Of a DNA stretch of 64,000 nucleotides, positions 53,901 through 63,226 are shown piece after piece; positions within the stretch are counted from its first letter, which is position 1; each line of letters begins with the position of its first letter. The translations under genes were made by a program, and so were the position numbers. The stretch spans positions 584,820-648,819 of the forward strand of contig FMBT01000301.1 of NCBI GenBank assembly GCA_900095095.1. Direction: 5' to 3'. Source of the DNA: Fragilariopsis cylindrus CCMP1102 (taxonomy: Eukaryota; Bacillariophyta; Bacillariophyceae; Bacillariales; Bacillariaceae). The notes under the pieces were generated by a model. The model searched no databases. It had not been told where the DNA came from and saw nothing but the letters and a program-made list of their open reading frames with translations.

Positions 53901-55159
53901 GATATCTAGCCAATCAAGATCTAATAAAAAACCTAGCTCCATACGGATACCATCCAGTGAAAAGAACACCAGGTCTGTGGGAACACGAAACAAGAAAGAC
54001 TACATTCACCCTAGTAGTGGATGACTTTGGAGTACAATACTTCAGCAAGGATGATGCAGACCACTTAATCAACGCAATAAAAGCAAGTTATCCAGTCAAA
54101 GTTGATTGGACCGGATCCAAATATATTGGAATTGATTTGGCTTGGAATTATGAAAAAGGAGAAGTGATATTATCAATGAAAGGTTATGTGATCAAAGCAC
54201 TTAAAGAATTTCAACACCGGAGACCAACCAAACCATTTGATGCACCAGCCAAGTTCCACCAACCAGAATTTGGACAAAAAATACAGTATGAAAGACAAGA
54301 TATATCAGAAAAACTATCACCAAAGCAAATACAAACAATACAGAAAGTGTGTGGGACATTCCTATATACATGTCGAGCAATTGATGGAACCATGCATCAT
54401 ACACTGAATGAACTCTGTATTGCAGCAACCAAAGGAACACAAGAAACACAAGATGCATTAGAATATTTTTTGAATTATTGCGCAACACATCCAGAAGCAG
54501 AAATTATCTACAGAGCAAGTGACATGATATTAACAGTCGACAGTGATGCAGCTTACCAGGTAGCACCGAAATCAAGAAGCAGAGCATCAGGATACCACTA
54601 TCTAGGAGATATGGACGGATTACTGTTCAATGGAGCAGTTTTCATCTTAGCAAAAGTAATAAAAGCAGTCATGCAATCAGCAGCAGAGGCAGAATGTGGT
54701 GCCCTGTACATGAATGCAAAAGAAGTAATGCCAATGAGGACAACATTAGAAGAATTAAAACATCCACAACCACCAACACCAATGCGAACAGACAACAGTA
54801 CTGCAGATGGAATAATGAACAAGACAGTTAAACAAAAAGCATCAAAGTCAATGGACATGAGATTTTACTGGGTACAAGACAGGGTAGAAAAGAAACAACT
54901 CAAAGTATTCTGGGCGCCAGGAGAAATAAATCTAGCAGACTACCAATCGAAAGTACAACCAACATCAGTACACAGAGCACTAAGACCAATATACCTATAT
55001 GAAGAAGGCAAAAGCCCAGCTACACTGCAAGGGTGTGATGAGATCCTCAAATCACTAGCACGCGGGACTAAACCAGTTACCCCATTACTAGCTAAAACAG
55101 CGCAGCAACGACAACACCTCAACCACTTAATAAAGCAGATTGCCTATCCAGTGGAATAA
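50954..55159 (+). CDS. pol: Pol of the copia element, in frame with gag after one TGA
   Basis: 1401 codons counted from the gag stop; no ATG starts near the protease, so readthrough is assumed. Protease ADSGATG (D55). The pre-integrase part lacks the usual HHCC finger and has FPGLT...HLPKS instead. Integrase has D304, D368 and E400. A linker has TKSVRNSGIN repeats (about 638-661) and LRTKLSRI. A Tudor/chromo-like module lies at about 690-740 (YHNGTITSYDNDREYYMIEY). RT has CIDIGNMYLN (D925) and VVDDF (D1023-D1024). RNase H has D1196, E1247 and D1280, with its end QKASKSMDMRFYWV. The last 41 codons lie inside the 3' LTR. All catalytic acids are present, so it may be active. Confidence 0.9.
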   Translation, partial: CGWKNDSIIEIAPNKNKTPINPIKHCYSSRTNTSRYTKALTAILEDVEYINTTADSGATGHFLPNDDNKENSHDKIKVMCANKQTMNSVATTKLDIPEVSEEAKTAYHFNEMDTPLLSLPVLADDGCKIELTEDNIVVKKNNKIILKGIRDKVSTLWMIPIKHRTKASILAQQLPPLPSHAANSAYHQPTIAKLMAYHNATIGSLPVKTLCNAINNNWLTSFPGLTSAAVRRHLPKSISTTMGHLHMIRKGIRSTTKPTISEIMNEELEPEPVLPPPVRITNRQHTVAVDTIPFEDLKGIIATDLPGRFPTTSAQGNAYVLVMYDYDSNTINAIAIKNRKTASLVQGYNELFEDLKKAGINPVLHRLDNETSKELILEIEKKGLDYQIASPGDHRLNHAERAIQTFKNHFIAVLYGCDSTFPAKQWDRIIKQAVMTLNMCRPSRINPKLSAYQQVWGNFDFNKTPLAPPGCKVVVHERAMERGAWACHGVVGYYIGPAMKHYRNYISYIPETKGIRTTNTIEFFPEKVDMPTTATTDRLARATEDLAEILQAPHPATPFLQQGTVVNDAIEQLKKIFTPPTRIETAMAAPIPRVLETAVAAPRVDVNNNNNNNNNCNQSPRVVNRPSTALDRLRNRLKTKSVRNSGINTKSVRNSGINTRSVRFQQNSEGPSQLRTKLSRIAEEILPHAIGTKIRKSFKKTYHNGTITSYDNDREYYMIEYDDGDSEELRHRTVQKYIITANTEMDQMKRLTRSSLQAKSANHKREAMKMAFNAFTDSNLPLHHAMPVFDEVTAKMLEYRHLINHADPEIRKQWQVSGANEFGRTMQGVGKLRKKEDRIEGTDTMHLIHKKDIPKGKKITYARFVSEIRLQKAEIHRTRMTAGGDRLDDYEGKTSTETAGLETIKIHLNSTISRARLGAKYLCIDIGNMYLNTKLLSPEYMRIHIDLVPKEIQQEYNTDAYVDENGYVYMEITGAIYGLAQSGYLANQDLIKNLAPYGYHPVKRTPGLWEHETRKTTFTLVVDDFGVQYFSKDDADHLINAIKASYPVKVDWTGSKYIGIDLAWNYEKGEVILSMKGYVIKALKEFQHRRPTKPFDAPAKFHQPEFGQKIQYERQDISEKLSPKQIQTIQKVCGTFLYTCRAIDGTMHHTLNELCIAATKGTQETQDALEYFLNYCATHPEAEIIYRASDMILTVDSDAAYQVAPKSRSRASGYHYLGDMDGLLFNGAVFILAKVIKAVMQSAAEAECGALYMNAKEVMPMRTTLEELKHPQPPTPMRTDNSTADGIMNKTVKQKASKSMDMRFYWVQDRVEKKQLKVFWAPGEINLADYQSKVQPTSVHRALRPIYLYEEGKSPATLQGCDEILKSLARGTKPVTPLLAKTAQQRQHLNHLIKQIAYPVE
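52864..52995 (+). repeat. Shared repeat module in copia pol
   Basis: Two copies of the 30-bp unit ACTAAATCAGTGCGAAATAG + TGGAATAAAC, a third diverged copy, then AATTAAGGACTAAATTATCG + CGAAT. The same two unit types occur at 59670-59806 in the LINE-like element. Confidence 0.9.
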
Positions 55160-55252
55160 GAGTTGCAATAGGAATTGGACGCTAAGATAGATAGCTCATA
55201 ATAACTTTAGACATTAGTTAATAACCAAAGTATACTATATCGTAGCTCAACA
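55036..55252 (+). repeat. 3' LTR of the copia element
   Basis: Identical by eye to 49107-49323. It begins inside pol and holds its last 41 codons and stop. The polypurine tract before it is weak (GCAAGGGTG). Confidence 0.95.
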
Positions 55253-55257
55253 GAAAT
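55253..55257. repeat. Target site duplication, right (GAAAT)
   Basis: Matches 49102-49106. Without the element the host sequence would read ...AGAGTAGAAATAGGAATG. Confidence 0.9.
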
Positions 55258-56234
55258 AGGAATGTAAAAATGGTAGGAGGGACTTACCCTGTAAATGGAT
55301 TTTGTTTGTTTGTGTAATGTTTTGATACAACATGACACACAATGATGCACATGAGGACCATTACACCACACCACAAGGCTGGAAAACCAGTAAATATTTG
55401 CTGTGCCATGGTGTTTATTCTAGCTGATACCAACTACTACTAACAGTATTCTTCTAGGAGCAAACTGTCCCAAATTGATGAAACATTGTGTGTGTGCTGG
55501 GGGATGGGAGAGGGGGGGGGGGGTATTCCAATTTTCCTAACAACATCATCTTAATTGTTGGCATGATGTAAGACATTTGATGACATGTTCTGAACAAGGT
55601 GGGTGGGTCTGCTGCTCATCCTCATCCTCTGCAACTCAACTTGTTAAACAGTTTAAGTCTATATAATTGTGAAGGGAAATTCTTCAATGAAGGGAATATT
55701 TCAGAGATTAAACACCCTCAGTGATTTCCATACATCCAACTTACTGCAACTTGTACATTTAGGGTAGGCCTATACAAATGGGACGCTTTAGATGCTTGCA
55801 GCCCATATCCAGGGATGGATAGATTTGTTGTACACTGCTGTATTGTTTAAATACCCTCCTTCTGAGCATGTCAGTGCTAACTTTTCTTCGTTGTTTAGTA
55901 GTCATATTCTTTATCTTTTACTACACTCTAGATGTTCAGCAACTGTGCTAGCTCCTACTACTGCAATAATGTTTGCACATTAGAGAAAAAAATCCTTCTA
56001 TTCTGTTTAACTCCCACTAGCTACACTAGCTACAGCCAAGTAAGTTAGTAAAGGGAACACAGTGCCATGCTGTATCATGGCTTTCTACAATGCACTTAAA
56101 TTGTTCTAATGGTAGGCATTTTATTAATTGAAAACGCGCACCTCAAGTTATATCACTTAAATACCCTCAGTACTGAAACTACGTAGAATCCTACGTGAAT
56201 CTCTGAACCAACCCTCTAAAAGAGACTGTTGACG
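55258..56234. other. Gap between copia and LINE-like element
   Basis: Nearly 1 kb without a supported gene. A G-rich run lies near 55511-55523. Part may be the 5' untranslated region of the LINE-like element, whose left end I cannot fix. Confidence 0.45.
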
Positions 56235-56730
56235 ATGATAACTAAGCCATTATTAATCCGCCAAGGATGGAGCCACACCAATGGAGAAGACATGTATGAC
56301 AACGTATCAATAGGATCCACCAAGGAAGTACAAAGTGGGGGCAAATTGGACCAAAAATCGATGAAATTGAAGGAAAACAGTGAAAATGGAATTATAGGCA
56401 TTAGCGACAATGGTAAAATACCTGACACCGATGAACAAGGATGGACAAAGATCAATGCAAGTGGAGGACGTAAACCCAAAACAACCATGGAAAGGCCAAT
56501 CATTGACTCAATCATAACAACTATTGATATCGAAACTAAGAAGGTGAAGAATGGAACAATGGAAGTCAAAATTGAGTCACCAGTACGTAGCAACCGATGT
56601 AACATACCCGACACAACAGTAAGATACGACGACGACAAATCAGCAGATACAACCAAACAACTAATGAATCAAGTACCAACAACAGAAGAAGAAGAAGAAG
56701 AAGACGAAGAAGAAGATGAAGATGAAGATG

Positions 56731-56761
<31 letters not shown>

Positions 56762-58518
56762 GAAGAAAATCGAAACACCAACACGAACAACCAGAAGCAT
56801 GATCACCGATGGAATTGAATTTGAACTTAACAGTAGAAACCACAGTGAACAACGTCTAACACCACCGCGAATTGAAGAGAAGAAGCAAGAAGAAGACAAA
56901 GAAGATAAAGAAGAAGAGGAGAGGTACAAGAAAGAAAAACATAACAATAAAAAGAATAAAAATATTACAAACACACCAACAAGTGAAGAAAAAGAACTAG
57001 GAAAAGAAAGAATAGTAACAATGGCAAATGAACAAGCAGGAGACAATGAAAACAGAAGATTAGCAACAGATCGTACGACAGATCAAATGCAGGAGGACAA
57101 TGGAGATGATACAGGAAATAACAACGGAAATGAAGGAAACAACGGAAATAATGCAAGCGGAATTAGTGGAAATAGTGGAAATAATGGAACCAACGACGAC
57201 AACAACAACAACAACAGCAATAATAATAACAACAGAAAGAGAGGAGGACGTGCAAAAGTATCCATAGTAGAACCAACAGACATGGCAACATATACTTTTA
57301 CAATTGCATGGAGACCAGAAACAAAGCAGGTAAAGATGGAAAAATTATTATAAAGAATGTAATGAGAGAAATGCAGCACAGAGAACCAACAATTATATTC
57401 CACCCAACAAATTCAGCTACATCACCAGTACCAAGAGACATCCGCAACATAAACAATGATTTTCCCAAACACCAGCAACATTGATGATTTCTTTGATCAA
57501 AATAGAAATAGAGACAATACAAATCAACAAACATTCATGAAAGTATCAATGCCACACAATGAAAAAGAGCTACAAAACAAAATTCATAACTATTTATACC
57601 ATAATCAACTGTACATGAACAGTCCGTTCATTAATGATAACACACTGGAACATGTTGGATTTGTTGAAAAAGGACATAGCAGATTAGTATTCAGACCAGC
57701 AATGGAAAAGAAAATACAAAATGGAATTAAAGACATTATGAATGGAGATCAACTTACACCTCAACAAATAGCACAAATAAAGAACCTGTCAAGTGATGTT
57801 AGAGTGGAATGCCACCGAGGAACAGTAAGAGGAGGAGCATATACCAACCAATCTGTATGGAAGGAATAGTACTAAAGACGACAAAATCACAAGCAAAACT
57901 GGTGATGGAACTACTGGCAATGCTACCGGATAACCTCCTGGAGAGCACTATAGAATCTGCCCCAAAAGTGTAAATCAACACCTTGGATTCGAATTATATG
58001 GACAAATAGTAGCTGATACAGCCAACTTCCAACACAAACTCCAACCGATCACCATACTAAACTGCCACCCCAGTGTCTTTGATGATATGTATGGCAATGT
58101 AAAGGTAGTGAATTCTACACAGGTGAAAGTAAAACAATTTATACTAGGAAACTGTGGAGCTATATCAATTGAAGAGACAAATGAAACTGCAACAAAAGGG
58201 AAATATATAGTAATAGTACCAGCAAATAAAGTAGATTCAGCAAGAAAAGCAATTGGGAAAATGTTTCAAGAGTTCCAAGAAAGTAGTGACAGACCAGCAG
58301 CATTGGAATGCATCAAAGCATATGAAAATTATCCATTAGTGAATGATACTGTAACAATCAGCGGACATGCAGAAAACCTAGCCCAAAAGATCAGAGAAAG
58401 ATACAAAAATAAACCCAAAACACCAATTCGAACTATGCAGAGCTCACAGTACTCGTACCATGGAAGCGTCTCAATGGAAGAACAAAATGCTTGCAACAGC
58501 AGCAGCAGCAGTACCTAG
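56235..58518 (+). pseudogene. ORF1-type region of the LINE-like element, broken by frameshifts
   Basis: First part (56235-57353): polar protein with a Glu/Asp run, a Lys/Glu-rich helix, an Asn/Gly linker and RKRGGRAK, then TYTFTIAWRPETKQ. The frame is lost near 57330, continues as KIIIKNVMREMQHREPTIIF (57335-57480), returns for 57456-57869, shifts again to about 57972, and resumes at 58087-58518 (FILGNCGAISIEETNETATK). The pieces read in order as one protein of roughly 750 residues. Function is not recognised. In LINEs ORF1 usually binds element RNA, which is an inference here. Confidence 0.6.
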
Positions 58519-58572
58519 GAGTATCATTAAGAAAGGAAGGCATAACATCAATCTAGCACTACCACTACAACA

Positions 58573-59256
58573 ATGGCCTTCTCCACCAACAGTACACCAA
58601 GCAGCAACACAACAACAAATCAAGCAGAAATAGGAACAGTTATGTCAAATCTTTCACCGGATGATTCAGCAAAAACAATGATGACAAATGTATCAAAGAT
58701 GGTAGAATCATTAGGGACTGTAGTAACTACAATGGCAAAAGAAACAGCAAACACAAATGAAACGATGAAACAAATGATGATACAACAAGCAACAACAATG
58801 AACAACCTTATGATGATAATGACAAGGAATGAAGACAGACGACAGGGAACACCAATAAGTATAAGTGAAATACAACCAGTAATAGATTTACAACAAGGAT
58901 CTACTCCAGCGAGCACGTTAACAAACAGCCAATACAGTCTATCACAAGAACAATCACCAAGCTCCAACAAACGACCAAAACATGGACTAGACGATGATGA
59001 AACAACAGCATTATCGACAATAGAAAATGAAAATGGTACAACAGAAGACATGATAGAAGAACAAATAGAAGCGACCATAAATGAACAATCAAATGATGTA
59101 ACAATGGGAGATAATGATGAACAAACAACAGTTGAAACAACAAACACAGCCAACGTTCCAGGAGACTTCAGCCAATTTAATAATAATAATAATAATAACA
59201 GACCAACCACAACAAATACATCTGCAAAGACAGATATGATCCCACCAAATGAATAG
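58573..59256 (+). CDS. Thr/Met/Asn-rich open frame in the LINE-like element
   Basis: 227 residues from a good ATG. A Met/Thr-rich helical stretch (about residues 35-92, possible coiled coil) is followed by a Ser/Gln/Glu/Thr-rich disordered part and an Asn run. No family recognised. It ends in ATGAATAG, where its TAG overlaps the ATG of the next frame by 8 bases. Confidence 0.4.
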   Translation: MAFSTNSTPSSNTTTNQAEIGTVMSNLSPDDSAKTMMTNVSKMVESLGTVVTTMAKETANTNETMKQMMIQQATTMNNLMMIMTRNEDRRQGTPISISEIQPVIDLQQGSTPASTLTNSQYSLSQEQSPSSNKRPKHGLDDDETTALSTIENENGTTEDMIEEQIEATINEQSNDVTMGDNDEQTTVETTNTANVPGDFSQFNNNNNNNRPTTTNTSAKTDMIPPNE

Positions 59257-59749
59257 AGGCGATGATGATGATGAGACCAATGAGGAGAAGAAATTAGTAG
59301 CATCAAGAAAACAATTTAAAGAACAACAAAACAATGAACCAAATATACCAGAGTTAATTAGTAGATATGGCGCTGTTGAATCATCAGATGATGATAGTGA
59401 AGAAGACACTCCACAACGACGAGAGCAGATACCGATTGAAACAAGACTAAAAACATTAAAAGAAGCGATAGAACGAATAAGTAGTGTACAGAAAGGAAAT
59501 AGAACACCAGGACTACAGGAACGGAATAGAGAAGATAGTGATAGTAGTGATTGTGATAACGAAGAGAACGATGATTACAGTAAAATGCCAGGATTACAAG
59601 ACAGGAACAGAGAGGACAGTGAAAGTGAGGATGACGAGTACTTTCACCGAAATAGCGAAAGAAAAAGCCAAATAAGGACTAAAGTATCGCGAAAGGAACG
59701 AAATAGTGAAGGAATAAGCACTAAATCAGTACGAAATAGTGAAAATTAA
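59249..59749 (+). CDS. Acidic linker frame ending in the shared repeat module
   Basis: 166 residues, rich in Glu/Asp/Arg/Ser, with a repeated GLQxRNREDSxS unit. The end reads IRTKVSRKERNSEGISTKSV and RNSEN before a stop. The reading then continues openly in another frame from 59743 with LRTKLSRKERNSELRTKLSR. It is probably part of a longer ORF2 product broken by a frame change inside the repeat. Confidence 0.4.
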   Translation: MNRGDDDDETNEEKKLVASRKQFKEQQNNEPNIPELISRYGAVESSDDDSEEDTPQRREQIPIETRLKTLKEAIERISSVQKGNRTPGLQERNREDSDSSDCDNEENDDYSKMPGLQDRNREDSESEDDEYFHRNSERKSQIRTKVSRKERNSEGISTKSVRNSEN

Positions 59750-59806
59750 GGACTAAATTATCGCGAAAGGAACGAAATAGTGAATTAAGGACTAAATTAT
59801 CGCGAA
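59670..59806 (+). repeat. Shared repeat module in the LINE-like element
   Basis: Units: AATAAGGACTAAAGTATCGC..., ATAAGCACTAAATCAGTACG..., and two copies of ATTAAGGACTAAATTATCGC... separated by GAAAGGAACGAAATAGTGA. The stretch AATTAAGGACTAAATTATCG + CGAAT equals the one at 52970-52994 in copia pol. Confidence 0.9.
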
Positions 59807-60009
59807 TTGAAAAATCTAGTACTATCAACGATGAGGTTGAAACAGCATCAATGGAAACAACAACAACACGAGCAATAGGAGATAGCAGCGACTACGGAAC
59901 CGAAATCAACAGTGAAGAAGATCTATTCTTTGAGCCAAGTGACGACGAAGGTGAAGAAGAAGATAGTATACAAAATAATAATAAATATAACAATGAAAAT
60001 GAAGCATCG

Positions 60010-60043
<34 letters not shown>

Positions 60044-61070
60044 CCACAACAACACCAACATCAACAACACCGAAGACAATGAAGATAACACAAGAAAACC
60101 TACCATTTGGACATATCTGTGATGATGTAGCAATAGGCAATGATACACCATATGTGCGAGTATACTGTCAAAATGTATGTGGAATATATGATAGAGATGG
60201 TATAGGATTAGATTCAGCATTTAATGAAATGAAACAAGCAGGAGCTGATATATTTACATTCAATGAGACACACGGAGATGAATCAAATGCGATGGCAAGA
60301 AGAGCTACAAAAATGTCAAAACAGAGAATGTGGAGAGATAACAATGAAGATTGCAAAATATTACATTCATCATCAACAGCACCAGTTCTAAGCTTCACGA
60401 AACCTGGAGGAAATATGGTAGGAATAACTGGATCATTAGTGGGCAGAATAAGAGAAACAATCACAGATCCGTATGGCAGATGGTGTGGTTACACACTGAT
60501 AGGAAAGATAACAAAGAGATAATGGTGCTAACAGCTTACAATGTATCACAACACAAAAATGCAAAAGTAGGAGATGATACACTGTACAACCAACAAACAG
60601 CATTATATAAACTAAAAGACATTAGAGATCCAGATCCAAAGAAATTATTTATAGAAGACTTAACAGCACTAGTAAAGAAGGCAAGGATGGAAGACAAAGA
60701 TATCATATTAACAGGCGACTTCAATGAATTAGTAGGAGATGATCCAATGGAATGGGTGAAAGTTATATCTGCAGGAGGACTTACAGATGCCCACAGCTAC
60801 CAACATGGTATAGTAGACATAACAACGTATACAAGAGGAGTCAAAAGATTAGATTATGTATTTGTAACACCAAGGCTAGTAGACCATATATTAAGGAGTG
60901 GATACGAACCTTTCCATGCAAGAATAGCATCAGATCACAGAGGCTATTTTGTGGACTTTGCACTAGCTGGATTCCTAGACAGACAGTTACCATCGATATT
61001 CTCAGCATCATCAAGAGCATCAGAGGAACCCATCCAAAGAACATCACAAATATGTGGAACACCTCCATAA
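59743..61070 (+). pseudogene. AP-type endonuclease region of the LINE-like element
   Basis: Frame one (59743-60522) has a Thr run and then RVYCQNVCGIYDRDGIGLDS, ADIFTFNETHGDE and GGNMVGITGSL. Frame two (from about 60505 to 61070) has ILTGDFNE, RLDYVFVTP and SDHRGYFVDF. These match, in order, the N, E, GDFN, D and SDH motifs of exonuclease-endonuclease-phosphatase enzymes, which nick target DNA in non-LTR elements. One frame change near 60505 separates the two halves; otherwise the catalytic set looks complete. Confidence 0.75.
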
Positions 61071-61083
61071 AGTTTTCAAGATG

Positions 61084-62959
61084 AGAGATATATACAGGAG
61101 AGTAAAACTACAAAAGAATTGGTACGAAAAGAAGAAATTGGAGGCACTTGACAGAGAAATACAGCAGTGATGCTAGAAGCAGAAGAACAGTGCAGAATAC
61201 ATCATAGAGAACCATGGTCGGAAGAAGTGAATGAAGTGATGACAACAGCAAATATACTGCGAATCCACTTGTCAAGCCTGAAAAACAATATCGATTGCAG
61301 CAACCAAATACAGCAAAAAGCAGCTCTTGCTGAAGAACCAAATACACCTCCCAGAAAGACATTGCGGAGGCCTCCAAAGCGCTGAGTTCAGCACAGAAGA
61401 AAAGAAGGAAATTAATAAGAGATAACAGAACAAAAACGACTAGCATAGGAGAGGAACAAGAAGCAGCATATGTAGCAATGAACCCAGAAATGGATGCAAA
61501 GAGAGCAGCACAGATATTCCAGAGAGCAAGAGATACCAAAACAGATGATGTCGGAGTTACCATCAAAAATGAACTGTCCAGGGGGTCTATCAGCCGTACT
61601 AGTACCACTACCAAAAGAAGGAATTGAACTTGAGTATTAGCAATAACGATGGACCAACATTGAAAGAATAATACTGGAGAAGAATATTAGACACTTCAGG
61701 CAAGCAGAATTCACTCCATTAGCATCACCAGAAGTAATACGCAAGATAGGTTTTGGTGCAGATACGGAAACAGCAGAACATCTACTTGATGGAACTGGCG
61801 ATCCAACTGATATAACGGATGATGAATGGGCAAGATTCCTACTAACATCAATGAAAAGAAACTCAGAAGAACTAAAAATAGAGATAACAGCAGAGAAAAT
61901 GATGGAGAAGTATACGAGGTGGAATGAACGGACAAGTACATCACCATCAGGCAGGCACTTGGGACATTTCCATGCATTATTTAGACCACTAAAGGCAAAG
62001 AACAAGAAACACGCGAGCAACTGGATGATATCAGAGACGATATAATTGATTTACATGCAACAATGCTGCAGACAGCGTATGACAATGAGCATGTCTACAA
62101 ACGATGGGAGTACATCCTCACCTGTATGCTGGCTAAGGAATCTGGAATACCACGAATACACAGACTACGAGTGATACACCTATACGAATGTGACCTGAAT
62201 CTACTATTTTCATTAGTCTTCAGAGAACTGGACCAACACTGTGAAGATAACTTCCTACTCAACAAGGGAGTGTATGGATGTCGACCGAATAGACGAGCAA
62301 TGGACCAGTCTTTGTAGATGTAACCCAAAATGAAATGGCAATGGTAACACGAAAGGCCCTGGTGAAATTCAACAACGATGCAACAGCATGCTTTGACAGA
62401 ATATTAGTACACATTTACTCAGTCTGTGCTTACAATCTTTTGGATGTCCCAAGAAACTAACAAAAATATTAGGAGAACTGCTAAGAGTAGCAAAATATGC
62501 AATAAAAACTGGAATAGGAATATCAAAAGAAACATACCAACACTCAGATGAATCACCTGCATTTGGATCTGGACAAGGTAGTGCAGCATCAGCACAAGGA
62601 TGGACAAATTAGTATCAATGCTGTTTGATATTCATGACAAGTATGGACACGGATGTAAATATGAAGACCCATGGAGACTATATAGTGAAATAATTGGCAT
62701 GTTAGGATTTGTGGATGATAATAATATTACAAACAATGGTGAAGACTGGGAAACAGTAAATGATATCATTATTAGAACACAACATGATGCACAGCTATGG
62801 AATGATTTATTGCGAGCAACAGGAGGAGCTCTAAATCTTGACAAGTGCTTTGCACAAGTACTAGCTTTTCAATTTGGGCTGAATGGTGCACCAGTTATTG
62901 CACCAGCTGATCCAACCAACATAATAATAATAAAAGATAGGCAGAACAACAAAGAGTAA
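61084..62959 (+). pseudogene. Reverse transcriptase region of the LINE-like element
   Basis: Pieces in several frames: a helical linker (YRRVKLQKNWYEKKKLEALD), then SPSGRHLGHFHAL (61947), GIPRIHRLRVIHLYECDLN (62136), CRPNRRAMD, then KFNNDATACFDRI (about 62366-62404) with the first catalytic Asp, GSGQGSAASAQGW (62569), and GFVDDNN (62705-62725) with the catalytic DD. These are RT fingers and palm motifs in order. Stops and frame changes near 61385, 62040, 62315, 62458 and 62605 show decay. Confidence 0.75.
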
Positions 62960-63226
62960 TAATCAAACCAATATCACCATATACGACGTATAGGTTCCTA
63001 GGCACGGAACAAGGAACAAGCAAGAATCAGAAGTCACAACAAGGAAATTAGTTAAAAAATCATCAACACACAACAGAAAGCTAGCTTGCTCAGCAATGTC
63101 ACCAAGATGCGCATGGGTCCATTATACGGCAGTATTTCTCAGTAGTGTAGGCTATCCGCTCAGCATGTGTCACCTAAGCCAACATCAATTACATGATCTA
63201 CAGAAGAAATATATCCCAACATACTA

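Larger units (their letters stand above)
49107..55252 (+). mobile_element. Complete Ty1/copia LTR retrotransposon, 6146 bp
   Basis: 217-bp LTRs starting TG and ending CA, identical by eye, a 5-bp GAAAT duplication, a primer-binding region, gag, and pol in the order protease, integrase, RT, RNase H. That order defines Ty1/copia. Integrase and RT motifs resemble the diatom CoDi type. The only coding break is one in-frame TGA between gag and pol. Identical LTRs mean a recent insertion. The coding strand is A-rich compared with the host genes. Confidence 0.95.

Noticed and set aside
58620-59306. 228-codon minus-strand frame in the LINE-like element
   Set aside because: Antisense of the Thr/Asn-rich frame; cysteine- and leucine-rich only because of complementary triplets.
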